Positions 26,760-33,908 of a DNA stretch of 58,944 nucleotides are shown one piece after another (the first letter of the stretch is position 1; every line of letters starts with the position of its first letter). The stretch lies in NCBI GenBank assembly GCA_944322275.1, contig CALUOV010000003.1, positions 1-58,944 of the forward strand. Direction: 5' to 3'. The notes under the pieces were generated by a model. That model saw only the letters and a program-made list of their open reading frames with translations, was not told where the DNA came from and did no database searches. The position numbers were made by a program, and so were the translations under genes. This DNA is from an uncultured Bacteroides sp. (GTDB taxonomy: Bacteria; Bacteroidota; Bacteroidia; Bacteroidales; Bacteroidaceae).

Positions 26760-27635
26760 TTATCTACTCTTCAATTCATTGAACAGTTCAAAAGCCTGAT
26801 TGGGAGACATATTATCGTGAACGACAGCCTTCACGGCTTGCAACATGGCTACAGGAGCTTCAGACTGGAACACATTACGTCCCATATCCACACCGGCAGC
26901 ACCATCATTAACCGCTTTATAACAAAGTTCCAGCGCTTCCAACTCCGGAAGTTTTTTACCTCCGGCAATCACAATTGGAACCGGACAAGCCGCAACCACC
27001 TTTTCAAACCCTTCGCAATAATAAGTCTTTACGATATTGGCACCATTCTCAGCCGCGATACGTGAAGCCAGGCCAAAATACCGGGCATCACGAGCCATAT
27101 CCTTACCTACTGCCGTTACGCCCATTACCGGAATGCCATAACGAGTACCCGCATCTACCGCTTTATACAAATTCGCCACAGTCTTTGCCTCGTGCTCCGC
27201 TTCACCAATGGCCAACATCACAGCCATTGCCGAGACATTCAAACGCACCGCATCCTCAATGTCAATCAATACATTATCATTCAAAGACGTTAATAATGAG
27301 GTACCTGCATCCGAACGAAGACAAATGGGCTTATTAGTCATCGGAGGTACGACCGCACGAAGAATTCCTCGCGTACACATCAAACAATCCGCATACTCTA
27401 TCAAAGGTAGAATGGTCAAATCTATACGTTCCAAACCAGAAGTCGGCCCCATGATAAATCCGTGGTCGAAAGCCAACATAACGGTCCGTCCTGTTTTCAT
27501 ATTAAATATACGCGATAAGCGGTCTTTCATCCCCCAAGGAAGATTTTCCGCTCCTTTCACAGGGAAATGCTGGGACACAACATTTACACCTATCCCATAA
27601 TTATGTCCTTCTCTTAATCCATCCAAATCTGCCAT
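26760..27635 (-). CDS. lsrF: LsrF-like class I aldolase/thiolase (DhnA family)
   Basis: Cytoplasmic (beta/alpha)8 enzyme very similar to LsrF, which cleaves the phosphorylated AI-2 product 3-hydroxy-2,4-pentanedione 5-phosphate to DHAP and acetyl-CoA. I chose the Met at 27635 because it starts [10 protein letters not shown] like LsrF and gives 291 residues, the length I recall for E. coli LsrF; upstream codons are not LsrF-like. Matching blocks are [66 protein letters not shown] and [11 protein letters not shown]. Lys203 in IVKTYY aligns with the reported Schiff-base lysine. No lsrK, lsrG or lsr transporter is present; DhaK and DhaL precede it instead. A retro-aldol role on another ketose phosphate is equally possible. 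Confidence 0.85.
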   Translation of the reverse strand: MADLDGLREGHNYGIGVNVVSQHFPVKGAENLPWGMKDRLSRIFNMKTGRTVMLAFDHGFIMGPTSGLERIDLTILPLIEYADCLMCTRGILRAVVPPMTNKPICLRSDAGTSLLTSLNDNVLIDIEDAVRLNVSAMAVMLAIGEAEHEAKTVANLYKAVDAGTRYGIPVMGVTAVGKDMARDARYFGLASRIAAENGANIVKTYYCEGFEKVVAACPVPIVIAGGKKLPELEALELCYKAVNDGAAGVDMGRNVFQSEAPVAMLQAVKAVVHDNMSPNQAFELFNELKSR

Positions 27636-27688
27636 ATTTTTCTTTTTTACTTTAATCAAAAATCCACATATTATTAAACTTCCCAAGT

Positions 27689-28303
27689 TTACAAAACTTG
27701 AGCAAAAGACTGAAACATACAAGCCCATGAAGTGGCTCCAGAATCTGCATAACCTACTGAACGTTCACCATAATTACGCGCACGCCCAAACTTAGCCTGC
27801 ATCTGCTTCGTAGCCTCCGCACCTTTCAAAGCCGCATCAGCCGCAGCTTGAAACATCACCTTTATATCATCACTTTCAACAGACTGCATTGCCTCAATGG
27901 CCGGAATTAAAGCATCCATCATCGTCTTATCTCCCAGCTTTGCCTTAGTCTGCTTTTCTACACCGCACAAACCACCTGCAAACATTTTTTTTACTGTAGC
28001 CGCATCCAATTCAGTCCCTGAAACTTGATCACTCATGCCTAGGAAAAGCCCTCCAAGCAATGTACTGGTTGAACCGCTGATTTCTAACATGACATTGAAT
28101 CCCATGTCATTCAGCATCGACTTGAACTCTTTCCCCTTTTCAGCACTTTGGACTATGACCGACATGGCTTGCGTAATAGCTGTGCCATGGTCGCCATCGC
28201 CCAAGACCGCATCCAGGCGTGAAAATTCATCAGCATGCTCCGTAATGTTTTTCAAAGCATTACGGAGCATTTTCTTAAAATCATCTATTGTCAATTTGTC
28301 CAT
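27689..28303 (-). CDS. dhaL: DhaL-type dihydroxyacetone kinase, nucleotide-binding subunit
   Basis: ADP/ATP-binding subunit of a two-subunit dihydroxyacetone-type kinase; it phosphorylates the ketose held by DhaK. I chose the ATG at 28303 ([12 protein letters not shown]), two bases after the dhaK stop codon, over a longer in-frame start inside dhaK. The all-helical barrel family is shown by [10 protein letters not shown] with the Mg-binding Asp cluster (about 38-42), [26 protein letters not shown] and [19 protein letters not shown]. No DhaM phosphotransferase subunit lies in the window, so the phosphoryl donor (PTS or ATP) is undetermined. The 2-bp spacing to dhaK implies translational coupling. 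Confidence 0.9.
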   Translation of the reverse strand: MDKLTIDDFKKMLRNALKNITEHADEFSRLDAVLGDGDHGTAITQAMSVIVQSAEKGKEFKSMLNDMGFNVMLEISGSTSTLLGGLFLGMSDQVSGTELDAATVKKMFAGGLCGVEKQTKAKLGDKTMMDALIPAIEAMQSVESDDIKVMFQAAADAALKGAEATKQMQAKFGRARNYGERSVGYADSGATSWACMFQSFAQVL

Positions 28304-28305
28304 AA

Positions 28306-29313
28306 TTACCGTCCAATCGTAGTCCAATAAGGAGCATTTGACATCTTATTATTCAAATAATCCACATGATCCTCATCCAACAGAGCCAATATCATCTGAA
28401 AACCGGCCTGTTCCTGAACCGTGAGCAACTCACCTATACGGCTCGAAGCGACCTCAATACCCGCATCCTCCAAAATCTGATGCGCTTTGCGATACACAAT
28501 GTTCATTTCCATGTGAGTTGTAGCACCTACACCATTTATAATCAACATAGCCTTGTCACCAGCCTTCGGCTGCAACTTTTTCATCAACAGGCTAATCATT
28601 TCAGAAGCTGTTTCATCTGCAGAAACCAGTTTCTTGCGTCCTCCACCACCTTCGCCATGTTGCCCCATGCCAATCTCTATTTCGCCATCCGGCAACTCCG
28701 AAATCGTCATTCCATTTTGAGGATGAACACAAGATTTCATTGCAACAGCCAATGTCGCCAATTTTTGGTTAAAACGTTCCCCGATCTCTATTATTTCATC
28801 CAGACTTCTTCCTTCTTCCGCCGCCGCACCTACTATTTTAATCAGAGGGACACAACCGGCCAATCCACGACGGTCATCATCCGGAGCATCCAATCCGGCA
28901 CTGATGTCATCGTGCGTCAAAATAGTCTTTACTTTTACGCCCACACGTCCAGCCAACTGACAAGCCATATTGGCACTCATTACATCGCCTGAATGATTCA
29001 ATACAATCAGTAATATACCTGCGTCACGCTTAAACATCTGCAAAGCCTGAAAAACACGTTGAGCACCTGGTGCAGCAAAGATGTCACCAACTACAGAACA
29101 ATCCAACATGCCTTCGCCTACGAATCCACTCAGTGCAGGCTCATGACCAGAACCGCCTAAGGTAATAACAGCCACTTTATCATCAGACTTGGCATGAGCA
29201 CGAACTATGATATTTTCACCTCCTATGGCCACTTTATCGCTATAAGCCATCGTATATCCCTCCAACAATTCAGCCGTAAGATTGTTGGGGTCATTTATAA
29301 ATTTGTTTACCAT
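28306..29313 (-). CDS. dhaK: DhaK-type dihydroxyacetone kinase, substrate-binding subunit
   Basis: Subunit that binds dihydroxyacetone or a related short ketose covalently through a His, for phosphorylation by DhaL. The 335-residue length fits DhaK. Motifs: TLGGSGHEPALSGFVGEGMLD (about 52-71), GDIFAAPG, LNHSGD where DhaK usually has NYTGD, and the active-site His in IGMGQHGEGGGG (usually GIHGEPG). The altered residues around both substrate-contact motifs suggest a ligand other than dihydroxyacetone, for example a longer or deoxy ketose. It is followed at once by dhaL and then by the LsrF-type enzyme, forming a kinase-aldolase module. Confidence 0.9.
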   Translation of the reverse strand: MVNKFINDPNNLTAELLEGYTMAYSDKVAIGGENIIVRAHAKSDDKVAVITLGGSGHEPALSGFVGEGMLDCSVVGDIFAAPGAQRVFQALQMFKRDAGILLIVLNHSGDVMSANMACQLAGRVGVKVKTILTHDDISAGLDAPDDDRRGLAGCVPLIKIVGAAAEEGRSLDEIIEIGERFNQKLATLAVAMKSCVHPQNGMTISELPDGEIEIGMGQHGEGGGGRKKLVSADETASEMISLLMKKLQPKAGDKAMLIINGVGATTHMEMNIVYRKAHQILEDAGIEVASSRIGELLTVQEQAGFQMILALLDEDHVDYLNNKMSNAPYWTTIGR

Positions 29314-29335
29314 AATTAATAGTCTTGTTTTAATG

Positions 29336-29653
29336 TTACTTACTAAATTGCATCAGTTCCAAAGCAATCCCTTCTTCCTCCACAAAAGCAATGGTGAGAT
29401 ATTCATTCACAACAGTCTTTGGCAAAAGCACCTTGGCATCCTTCAATTCTTTATCCAAATCATCTACCTCATAAGCAATATGCGCCAATTGCTGAATTAG
29501 TTTAGGCATCCAACTATCAGCATCGAAACGCAAGAATTCTATCTGGTTCGGACTTTGAGTATAGTCGGTCAAAAAGACTTTCATTCCTTCATTATAAACC
29601 TCACCGGGCACTGACACCGTTACAGGTATTCCTATATGATTAATTTTTCTCAT
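29336..29653 (-). CDS. Small VOC (glyoxalase-fold) metalloprotein
   Basis: Cytoplasmic protein of 105 residues with the paired beta-alpha-beta-beta-beta pattern of the vicinal oxygen chelate superfamily. His6 (INHIGIP), Glu39 (QIEF), His58 (LAHIAYEVDD) and Glu99 (ALELMQF) are placed like the four metal ligands of glyoxalase I and methylmalonyl-CoA epimerase. It is shorter than usual, and the substrate is unknown. Its position between the cupin isomerase and dhaK suggests isomerization or epimerization of an intermediate, possibly in place of LsrG. That is inference. Confidence 0.7.
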   Translation of the reverse strand: MRKINHIGIPVTVSVPGEVYNEGMKVFLTDYTQSPNQIEFLRFDADSWMPKLIQQLAHIAYEVDDLDKELKDAKVLLPKTVVNEYLTIAFVEEEGIALELMQFSK

Positions 29654-29741
29654 GTTATTAAATAGGTTTAAATGTTGGCCGGAAGAAAGAGTTTAGCAGC
29701 TTCCCATCCGGCCAACCTGCATTCAAACAATATAAGTGGTA

Positions 29742-30419
29742 TTACAAAGCAGCTTTATCATTGGTGAAACGCAAACCGTCATTATCATGATAACAAGCCC
29801 ACTCTTCAACAATGGCGCCTTCGGGTCCGGCCATCATAAAGTGAAACGACTCCAATTTCTTTAGACGCAAAACATCCCCCACTTTCTGAACAACGAAGTT
29901 CTTGCTCTTAATGGGTCCATGGGTAGCAGGAATCTCAGGTGCGTTAGGAGTCTCATCTCCTATCTCAGAAAAATTATAAACCCAACCATGGTTTACCATC
30001 CATGATTCATGTTTGGCAGGGAACTTTGTCTTCACATGAGCATGCTCCGGAATCATCTGCCCCGGCAGCAAATAAATGTTATGGGCGAAATACCCATATT
30101 CAGGGTCGTTAATCCAGAATATACCTCCCATACCTACATGTTCAAAATCGCCTAAACCGAAATCAGTAAACCAAATGTCTTTCTCCATCAAAGGAGTAAA
30201 AGGCACTCCGTAAAAATCGAACATGTCTAAAAAAGCTTTCTTAGCGGCTTCTTGATCAAACTTTCCATCTTTGTAGAAATCTGCGTTCGTGTACTTCTTT
30301 TCGTACGTAGTTTTTTCCTTCGTTGTCATAGTGTTTTCCTCTTTTTTAGTCTCTGACGTACAGGAAACGATGCCCATACAGCCAATTAAAACAATCATTA
30401 ATGTTAATAATTTCTTCAT
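29742..30419 (-). CDS. Exported lipoprotein with a D-lyxose-isomerase-like cupin domain
   Basis: The cupin body (about 50-225) resembles D-lyxose/D-mannose ketol-isomerases. The metal set H126, H128 (PEHAHV), E138 (KHESW) and H193 (SFHFMM) is complete and correctly ordered. Known enzymes of this family are cytoplasmic and start near residue 45 of this protein. Here the cupin is preceded by a lipoprotein signal (IVSC, Cys20) and a Lys/Glu/Thr-rich linker, so it should be anchored outside the cytoplasm. An exported sugar isomerase is unusual. Neighbours are the chorismatase-like gene upstream and the VOC/DhaK genes downstream. The substrate is probably an aldose or ketose of the same pathway. 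Confidence 0.75.
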   Translation of the reverse strand: MKKLLTLMIVLIGCMGIVSCTSETKKEENTMTTKEKTTYEKKYTNADFYKDGKFDQEAAKKAFLDMFDFYGVPFTPLMEKDIWFTDFGLGDFEHVGMGGIFWINDPEYGYFAHNIYLLPGQMIPEHAHVKTKFPAKHESWMVNHGWVYNFSEIGDETPNAPEIPATHGPIKSKNFVVQKVGDVLRLKKLESFHFMMAGPEGAIVEEWACYHDNDGLRFTNDKAAL

Positions 30420-30452
30420 TTCGTTTTCTATTTTATGGTTAATAACTTAAAT

Positions 30453-31598
30453 TCAAAAAGTAGCAAGTCCTTCAATCTCCACCAACAGCTCGCGCCGACA
30501 AATATCCGTAAACAAATATGAAACTTGCAAAGCAGGATAACGGCTCTCCACGGCTTTTCTTACAGCCTTCCAATCCTGTCCGGGTTTTATATAGACACGC
30601 AATCCGTTCAACGCCATATTCCCAACGGACGTAACACCGGCACGTTTCAGATTCTCCATAGACACCAAGTATTCAATATTCTCCAATGTGGCCAATGTCT
30701 GGCCGATCACATCCATTCCTTCCAAGCTTTGCTCACCACGAATGGCAGCGGTTCCCGATATATATACCAAACCTTGATTCTCATTTCGCACCACTTTCGC
30801 CCGTTCAAACTTTGGCGTTGTCCGAAAATGGTTCTGTGTCTCACCCAACAAGACGTCTTGGGAATAAGCATGAGCCGCTATCTGCAAGGGATTGTCTATA
30901 CCCGCTACGTACATTGTTCCAGCCTTTGTCTTCAAAATATCTATATCTACCACTATCCCTCCACGCCATGCCCCGATTCCTGTTGCCGCTGGATAACCTT
31001 TTTCCCATGCCGCCTGTTCATAAAACGCAGAACGCGCGTCATTAAAATCTTGATAATGCTGATGTCCGTTGGCATCATAGTCTGTTATGCCTTCGATGTA
31101 GTTCCATTGACGGACTATATCGCCAATATCCATTTGTTCCTGCTTCAACACCCGCCCAACAATGGAAAAAATCGTGTCGGCCTGTTCACGGAAACCCTGA
31201 TGCAGAATGTCACCTTGCATTCCTCCCAAGAAAAGCCATTTATATTTTTCACCTTTCACCACAATATATGGAACGTCCATCAGGGTAAGATACTTCATTT
31301 CATCCACCTGTCCGGCCAATTCGTGCACTTCCATAATCAGTCCACCCGCACAAGGAGGTTGCGCCACATAGCTCACTAACGGAACCTTCTCTTTAAAATA
31401 AGTATCAACCATCGATTTGAGGCAAATACATTGGGACCGATATATCTCGTTATCTTCCGGCATGCCGAAGAAGACAAGACGCAACGGATTATTTTCTCTA
31501 TGATATTGGTTCAACAGCCCGGCAACCATATCCGGGAAAGCAGCCTTTCCAACCTCATAAAAACGATGTTTCAATAAGGGAATATCTCCGATTCGCAT
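30453..31598 (-). CDS. Chorismatase (FkbO/Hyg5)/RidA-superfamily protein
   Basis: Protein of 381 residues without a signal peptide. It matches the two-domain YjgF/RidA fold of chorismatases, which split chorismate into pyruvate and a hydroxybenzoate or dihydroxy-cyclohexadiene acid. Visible blocks: SYVAQPPCAGG (76-86), RQWNYIEGI (163-171), FNDARSAFY, YPAATGIGA (202-210), YISGTAAI (279-286), NGLRVYIKPG and DICRRELLVEIEG. Cys367 and Glu374 are seven apart, the spacing I recall for the catalytic Cys/Glu of Hyg5-type enzymes. True RidA deaminases have about 130 residues, so this is not a simple RidA. Pairing with a DAHP synthase in the same operon supports chorismate as substrate, but a paralogue with another function is possible. 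Confidence 0.65.
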   Translation of the reverse strand: MRIGDIPLLKHRFYEVGKAAFPDMVAGLLNQYHRENNPLRLVFFGMPEDNEIYRSQCICLKSMVDTYFKEKVPLVSYVAQPPCAGGLIMEVHELAGQVDEMKYLTLMDVPYIVVKGEKYKWLFLGGMQGDILHQGFREQADTIFSIVGRVLKQEQMDIGDIVRQWNYIEGITDYDANGHQHYQDFNDARSAFYEQAAWEKGYPAATGIGAWRGGIVVDIDILKTKAGTMYVAGIDNPLQIAAHAYSQDVLLGETQNHFRTTPKFERAKVVRNENQGLVYISGTAAIRGEQSLEGMDVIGQTLATLENIEYLVSMENLKRAGVTSVGNMALNGLRVYIKPGQDWKAVRKAVESRYPALQVSYLFTDICRRELLVEIEGLATF

Positions 31599-31616
31599 AT
31601 TATTACTCTTTCATTT

Positions 31617-33422
31617 TTAAAGTGAATTCACATACTCCGCCAATTCTTCAGCTTCTTTCTTTGAAATTTTCTTCTCAATTCCATGTTTGTGCACCGTAAA
31701 CACCTCTTCCAGCGTAGCCGCCCGGCCATCGAACAAGTAAGGAGCAGTACGCCAGACTTCACGCAAGGTTGGTGTATCCCAGCCATTCTCAAACTCGATG
31801 TCTTCCCCAATCCGATACATCTTTAAGTCAGTATAATAAGGCCCCGAATGGCACTTGTCACATTGGAATTTCTCAAAGACTTTTCTTCCCCGCTTGGCTT
31901 TCTCGGACAATTCACCGTTTACCAAATAGGGACTGGGAACCGGCTTCAACGACATCAGATATTCATCAACACAAGTGGCTTTCTCTTCCGGCAAGTCAAT
32001 AAACTGAATATATTTATAACCAGTACGCACCGCCACGTATGACGAAGGACGAATACCCGAAATCATAGCCGGAGGAGTAACAAGAGAGAACAACAAACTC
32101 TTGCAATTCTTCGAGTTACCAATGCCATCATTCATCAAATCCCAATTCATCCCGTCCATGCGTCCGTCTCCAGGATGACAGCCATTGCATGATTGCCAGT
32201 TCTGAAAGCAATACGCTGCATCGTTGAAATACTTTTCACCTTTGTTGATACGACTCTCTACCCTGTTTTTCACCATGGCCACAGACTGCACATCGAACGT
32301 ATTCAAATCCACCACATTCAATGTATCCGAAAAATAAGTCGGAATCACGGCAGTGTTTTCTTTCAGCATGAATTCACGCGGTCCGTTGCCAACCAGCGGG
32401 ACACGCTTACGCAAACCGTACAAAAAACGCAAGTCATAAGCTAAAGAGCTCTTAGGGGAATAAGCCTCAAACTTTTTGATAAACTCCGGATAGTTTATGA
32501 CACTGATGTCATGAGTACCTGAATGCGAAACGACTACCTTGTCCGCCGTGCATTTCACATCCCAAATCCCTGCCGCACCACGTTCCGGCTCATCCAACAA
32601 GACAGCGCCCTCGAACGTCAAAGCGTCCACATCGACAACACTCATAGCGCTCGTGTTCATCCATCCTTGTTGTAACTGAGAAGTAGGAACTTGGAAACGC
32701 CCCAAATTGTGGGTAACCAACAAATAACGTCCGTCCGGAGAAAGGCTCATTCCCCTCAAAGCATTGCTGCCATTAGCAAGCTGTATATCTTTTACCTTTT
32801 GAAAACTTTCTACGTCTATAACAGATACACAAGCGGCAACAGTATCAATGTCTGCACGTTGTTGCGGCAGATAGTTGGCTACAAACAATAAATTTCCGTC
32901 CGATGACATCACCATAGATTTTGGTTCACGCAACACCTTCACGGTACGTGTCTCTTTTTTTTCTTCCCTATCTATTTCCGAAACCGTCCCAGCAAACTGA
33001 TTGCATACATACAATTTTCCCGAACGCCCGTCTATCAATGGGAAACAGGCCCCGGAAGCTGTCGGTATAAAATTGCCTTGTTCAACAGCAGGTTGAGATA
33101 CGGACAACAGATAGACTCCGTTCTTATGCTCTCCAGCCACCGTTGCAATTACCTGCTCTCCCTCAACCGCAATGCCTGTAGGTATTTCATCCAAACACCA
33201 TTCTTGTATCCGCTTTTTGTAATCAGCCGAATAAACAGTTACCTTGCGAACGCCCTTTTGAGAGATTGCCATACCATCTTTATAAGGAGCGATGCCGGTA
33301 ATAAAAAGAGGTGTACCTTCCGGTGATTCCGTTGACCGGAAAGCCGTAAATATACAAAAAGAACAACACAATAGAGGTATCCATATACTCCATTTTAATG
33401 CTATCTTATTCCTATCTTTCAT
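31617..33422 (-). CDS. Exported beta-propeller/diheme cytochrome c (peroxidase/MauG type)
   Basis: Periplasmic protein of 601 residues with an N-terminal hydrophobic signal (about 10-28). Residues about 35-390 form a YVTN-type propeller (GKLYVCNQFAGTVSEID, MSSDGNLLFVANYLP, LSPDGRYLLVTHN). The C-terminal part is a diheme cytochrome c peroxidase/MauG-like module with CNGCHPG (about 412) and CDKCHSG (about 520) and the family ending TPTLREVWRTAPYLFDGRAATLEEVF. It could oxidize a small molecule or mature a protein cofactor. It is the first gene of the cluster and follows a candidate promoter at 33472. Its hemes need the CcsBA encoded at the other end of the operon. Confidence 0.85.
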   Translation of the reverse strand: MKDRNKIALKWSIWIPLLCCSFCIFTAFRSTESPEGTPLFITGIAPYKDGMAISQKGVRKVTVYSADYKKRIQEWCLDEIPTGIAVEGEQVIATVAGEHKNGVYLLSVSQPAVEQGNFIPTASGACFPLIDGRSGKLYVCNQFAGTVSEIDREEKKETRTVKVLREPKSMVMSSDGNLLFVANYLPQQRADIDTVAACVSVIDVESFQKVKDIQLANGSNALRGMSLSPDGRYLLVTHNLGRFQVPTSQLQQGWMNTSAMSVVDVDALTFEGAVLLDEPERGAAGIWDVKCTADKVVVSHSGTHDISVINYPEFIKKFEAYSPKSSLAYDLRFLYGLRKRVPLVGNGPREFMLKENTAVIPTYFSDTLNVVDLNTFDVQSVAMVKNRVESRINKGEKYFNDAAYCFQNWQSCNGCHPGDGRMDGMNWDLMNDGIGNSKNCKSLLFSLVTPPAMISGIRPSSYVAVRTGYKYIQFIDLPEEKATCVDEYLMSLKPVPSPYLVNGELSEKAKRGRKVFEKFQCDKCHSGPYYTDLKMYRIGEDIEFENGWDTPTLREVWRTAPYLFDGRAATLEEVFTVHKHGIEKKISKKEAEELAEYVNSL

Positions 33423-33471
33423 GACTTTTAAATTTAAGATTTTATACTCTTATGCTTTGTTTTTACTCACG

Positions 33472-33479
33472 CAAATGTA
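33472..33479 (-). promoter_or_regulatory. Candidate -7 promoter element of the twelve-gene cluster
   Basis: On the minus strand this reads TACATTTG, fitting TAnnTTTG, 50 bp before the first start codon. A TTTG that could serve as the -33 element lies at 33504-33507, but the 24-bp gap is wider than usual. No other promoter-like site was seen before this operon. Confidence 0.4.
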
Positions 33480-33613
33480 TATTCAAACTTTATCTTCGCT
33501 TATCAAAAACGTCTAAAAAACTTATAGAATTATATCAGCTTTGAAAAAAAGACTTTTCCAAGATCCACTAAAGCGATTCATATACAATAAATTAGCCGTT
33601 TATATAAATTAAA

Positions 33614-33652
33614 TCGGCAAAGTCTGACGATATATTGTCACAACTTTGCCGA
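33614..33652. other. Intergenic inverted repeat of unknown role
   Basis: TCGGCAAAGT pairs perfectly with ACTTTGCCGA. Inside the loop TGAC pairs with GTCA, so a long nested hairpin can form. No T run follows on either strand, so it is not a standard terminator. It lies upstream of the cytochrome cluster promoter, in the 486-bp gap that also holds repeat copy 2. Confidence 0.5.
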
Positions 33653-33793
33653 ACAATTCCACATACTATGTCTTATTTTAAATGATGCTTGACCAAGCAG
33701 CATTTTGCGTCTCCCCTCTTATCCGCTTTTCCGTATAAGGTTAGCAAAAACACGCCCCAGGTTTATCCAAAGAAAAAACAACTCGTTCTGAGT

Positions 33794-33865
33794 CACAAAA
33801 ACCAAGTAAAATGACCATAGAATCCAGATGAAATGGTCATAGCAGCTTGCTTACTTGGCTTTTTC
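33794..33865. repeat. Dispersed intergenic repeat, copy 2 (inverted), and bidirectional terminator-like hairpin
   Basis: On the minus strand this reads as the same repeat as at 12.7 and 57.4 kb: GCCAAGTAAGCAAGCT lead, then CTATGACCATTTCATCTGG and TTCTATGGTCATTTTA units. It folds into nested stems: CCAAGTAA (33802-33809) with TTACTTGG (33851-33858), and ATGACCAT (33811-33818) with ATGGTCAT (33833-33840). A T run follows on both strands (CTTTTT on plus, GGTTTTT on minus). It lies 44 bp beyond the stop codon of the glycosidase operon. Confidence 0.7.
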
Positions 33866-33908
33866 ACTATGTTTTGGAATATTGCGGACATTAATTATAC
33901 AAAATTCA

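Noticed and set aside
26760-27635. Annotation as fructose-bisphosphate aldolase class I
   Set aside because: The generic DhnA family includes such enzymes, but block-by-block similarity and length fit LsrF much better.
27636-27728. 31-residue N-terminal extension of the LsrF-like protein
   Set aside because: LsrF proteins begin with the MADLD-type sequence at 27635; the extension is unlike the family.
30525-31379. 284-codon plus-strand frame opposite the chorismatase-like gene
   Set aside because: No domain; composition is that of an antisense shadow, and the minus-strand gene keeps family motifs.
30453-31598. Annotation as a simple RidA imine deaminase
   Set aside because: RidA proteins have about 130 residues; this one has 381 with two-domain chorismatase-type blocks.
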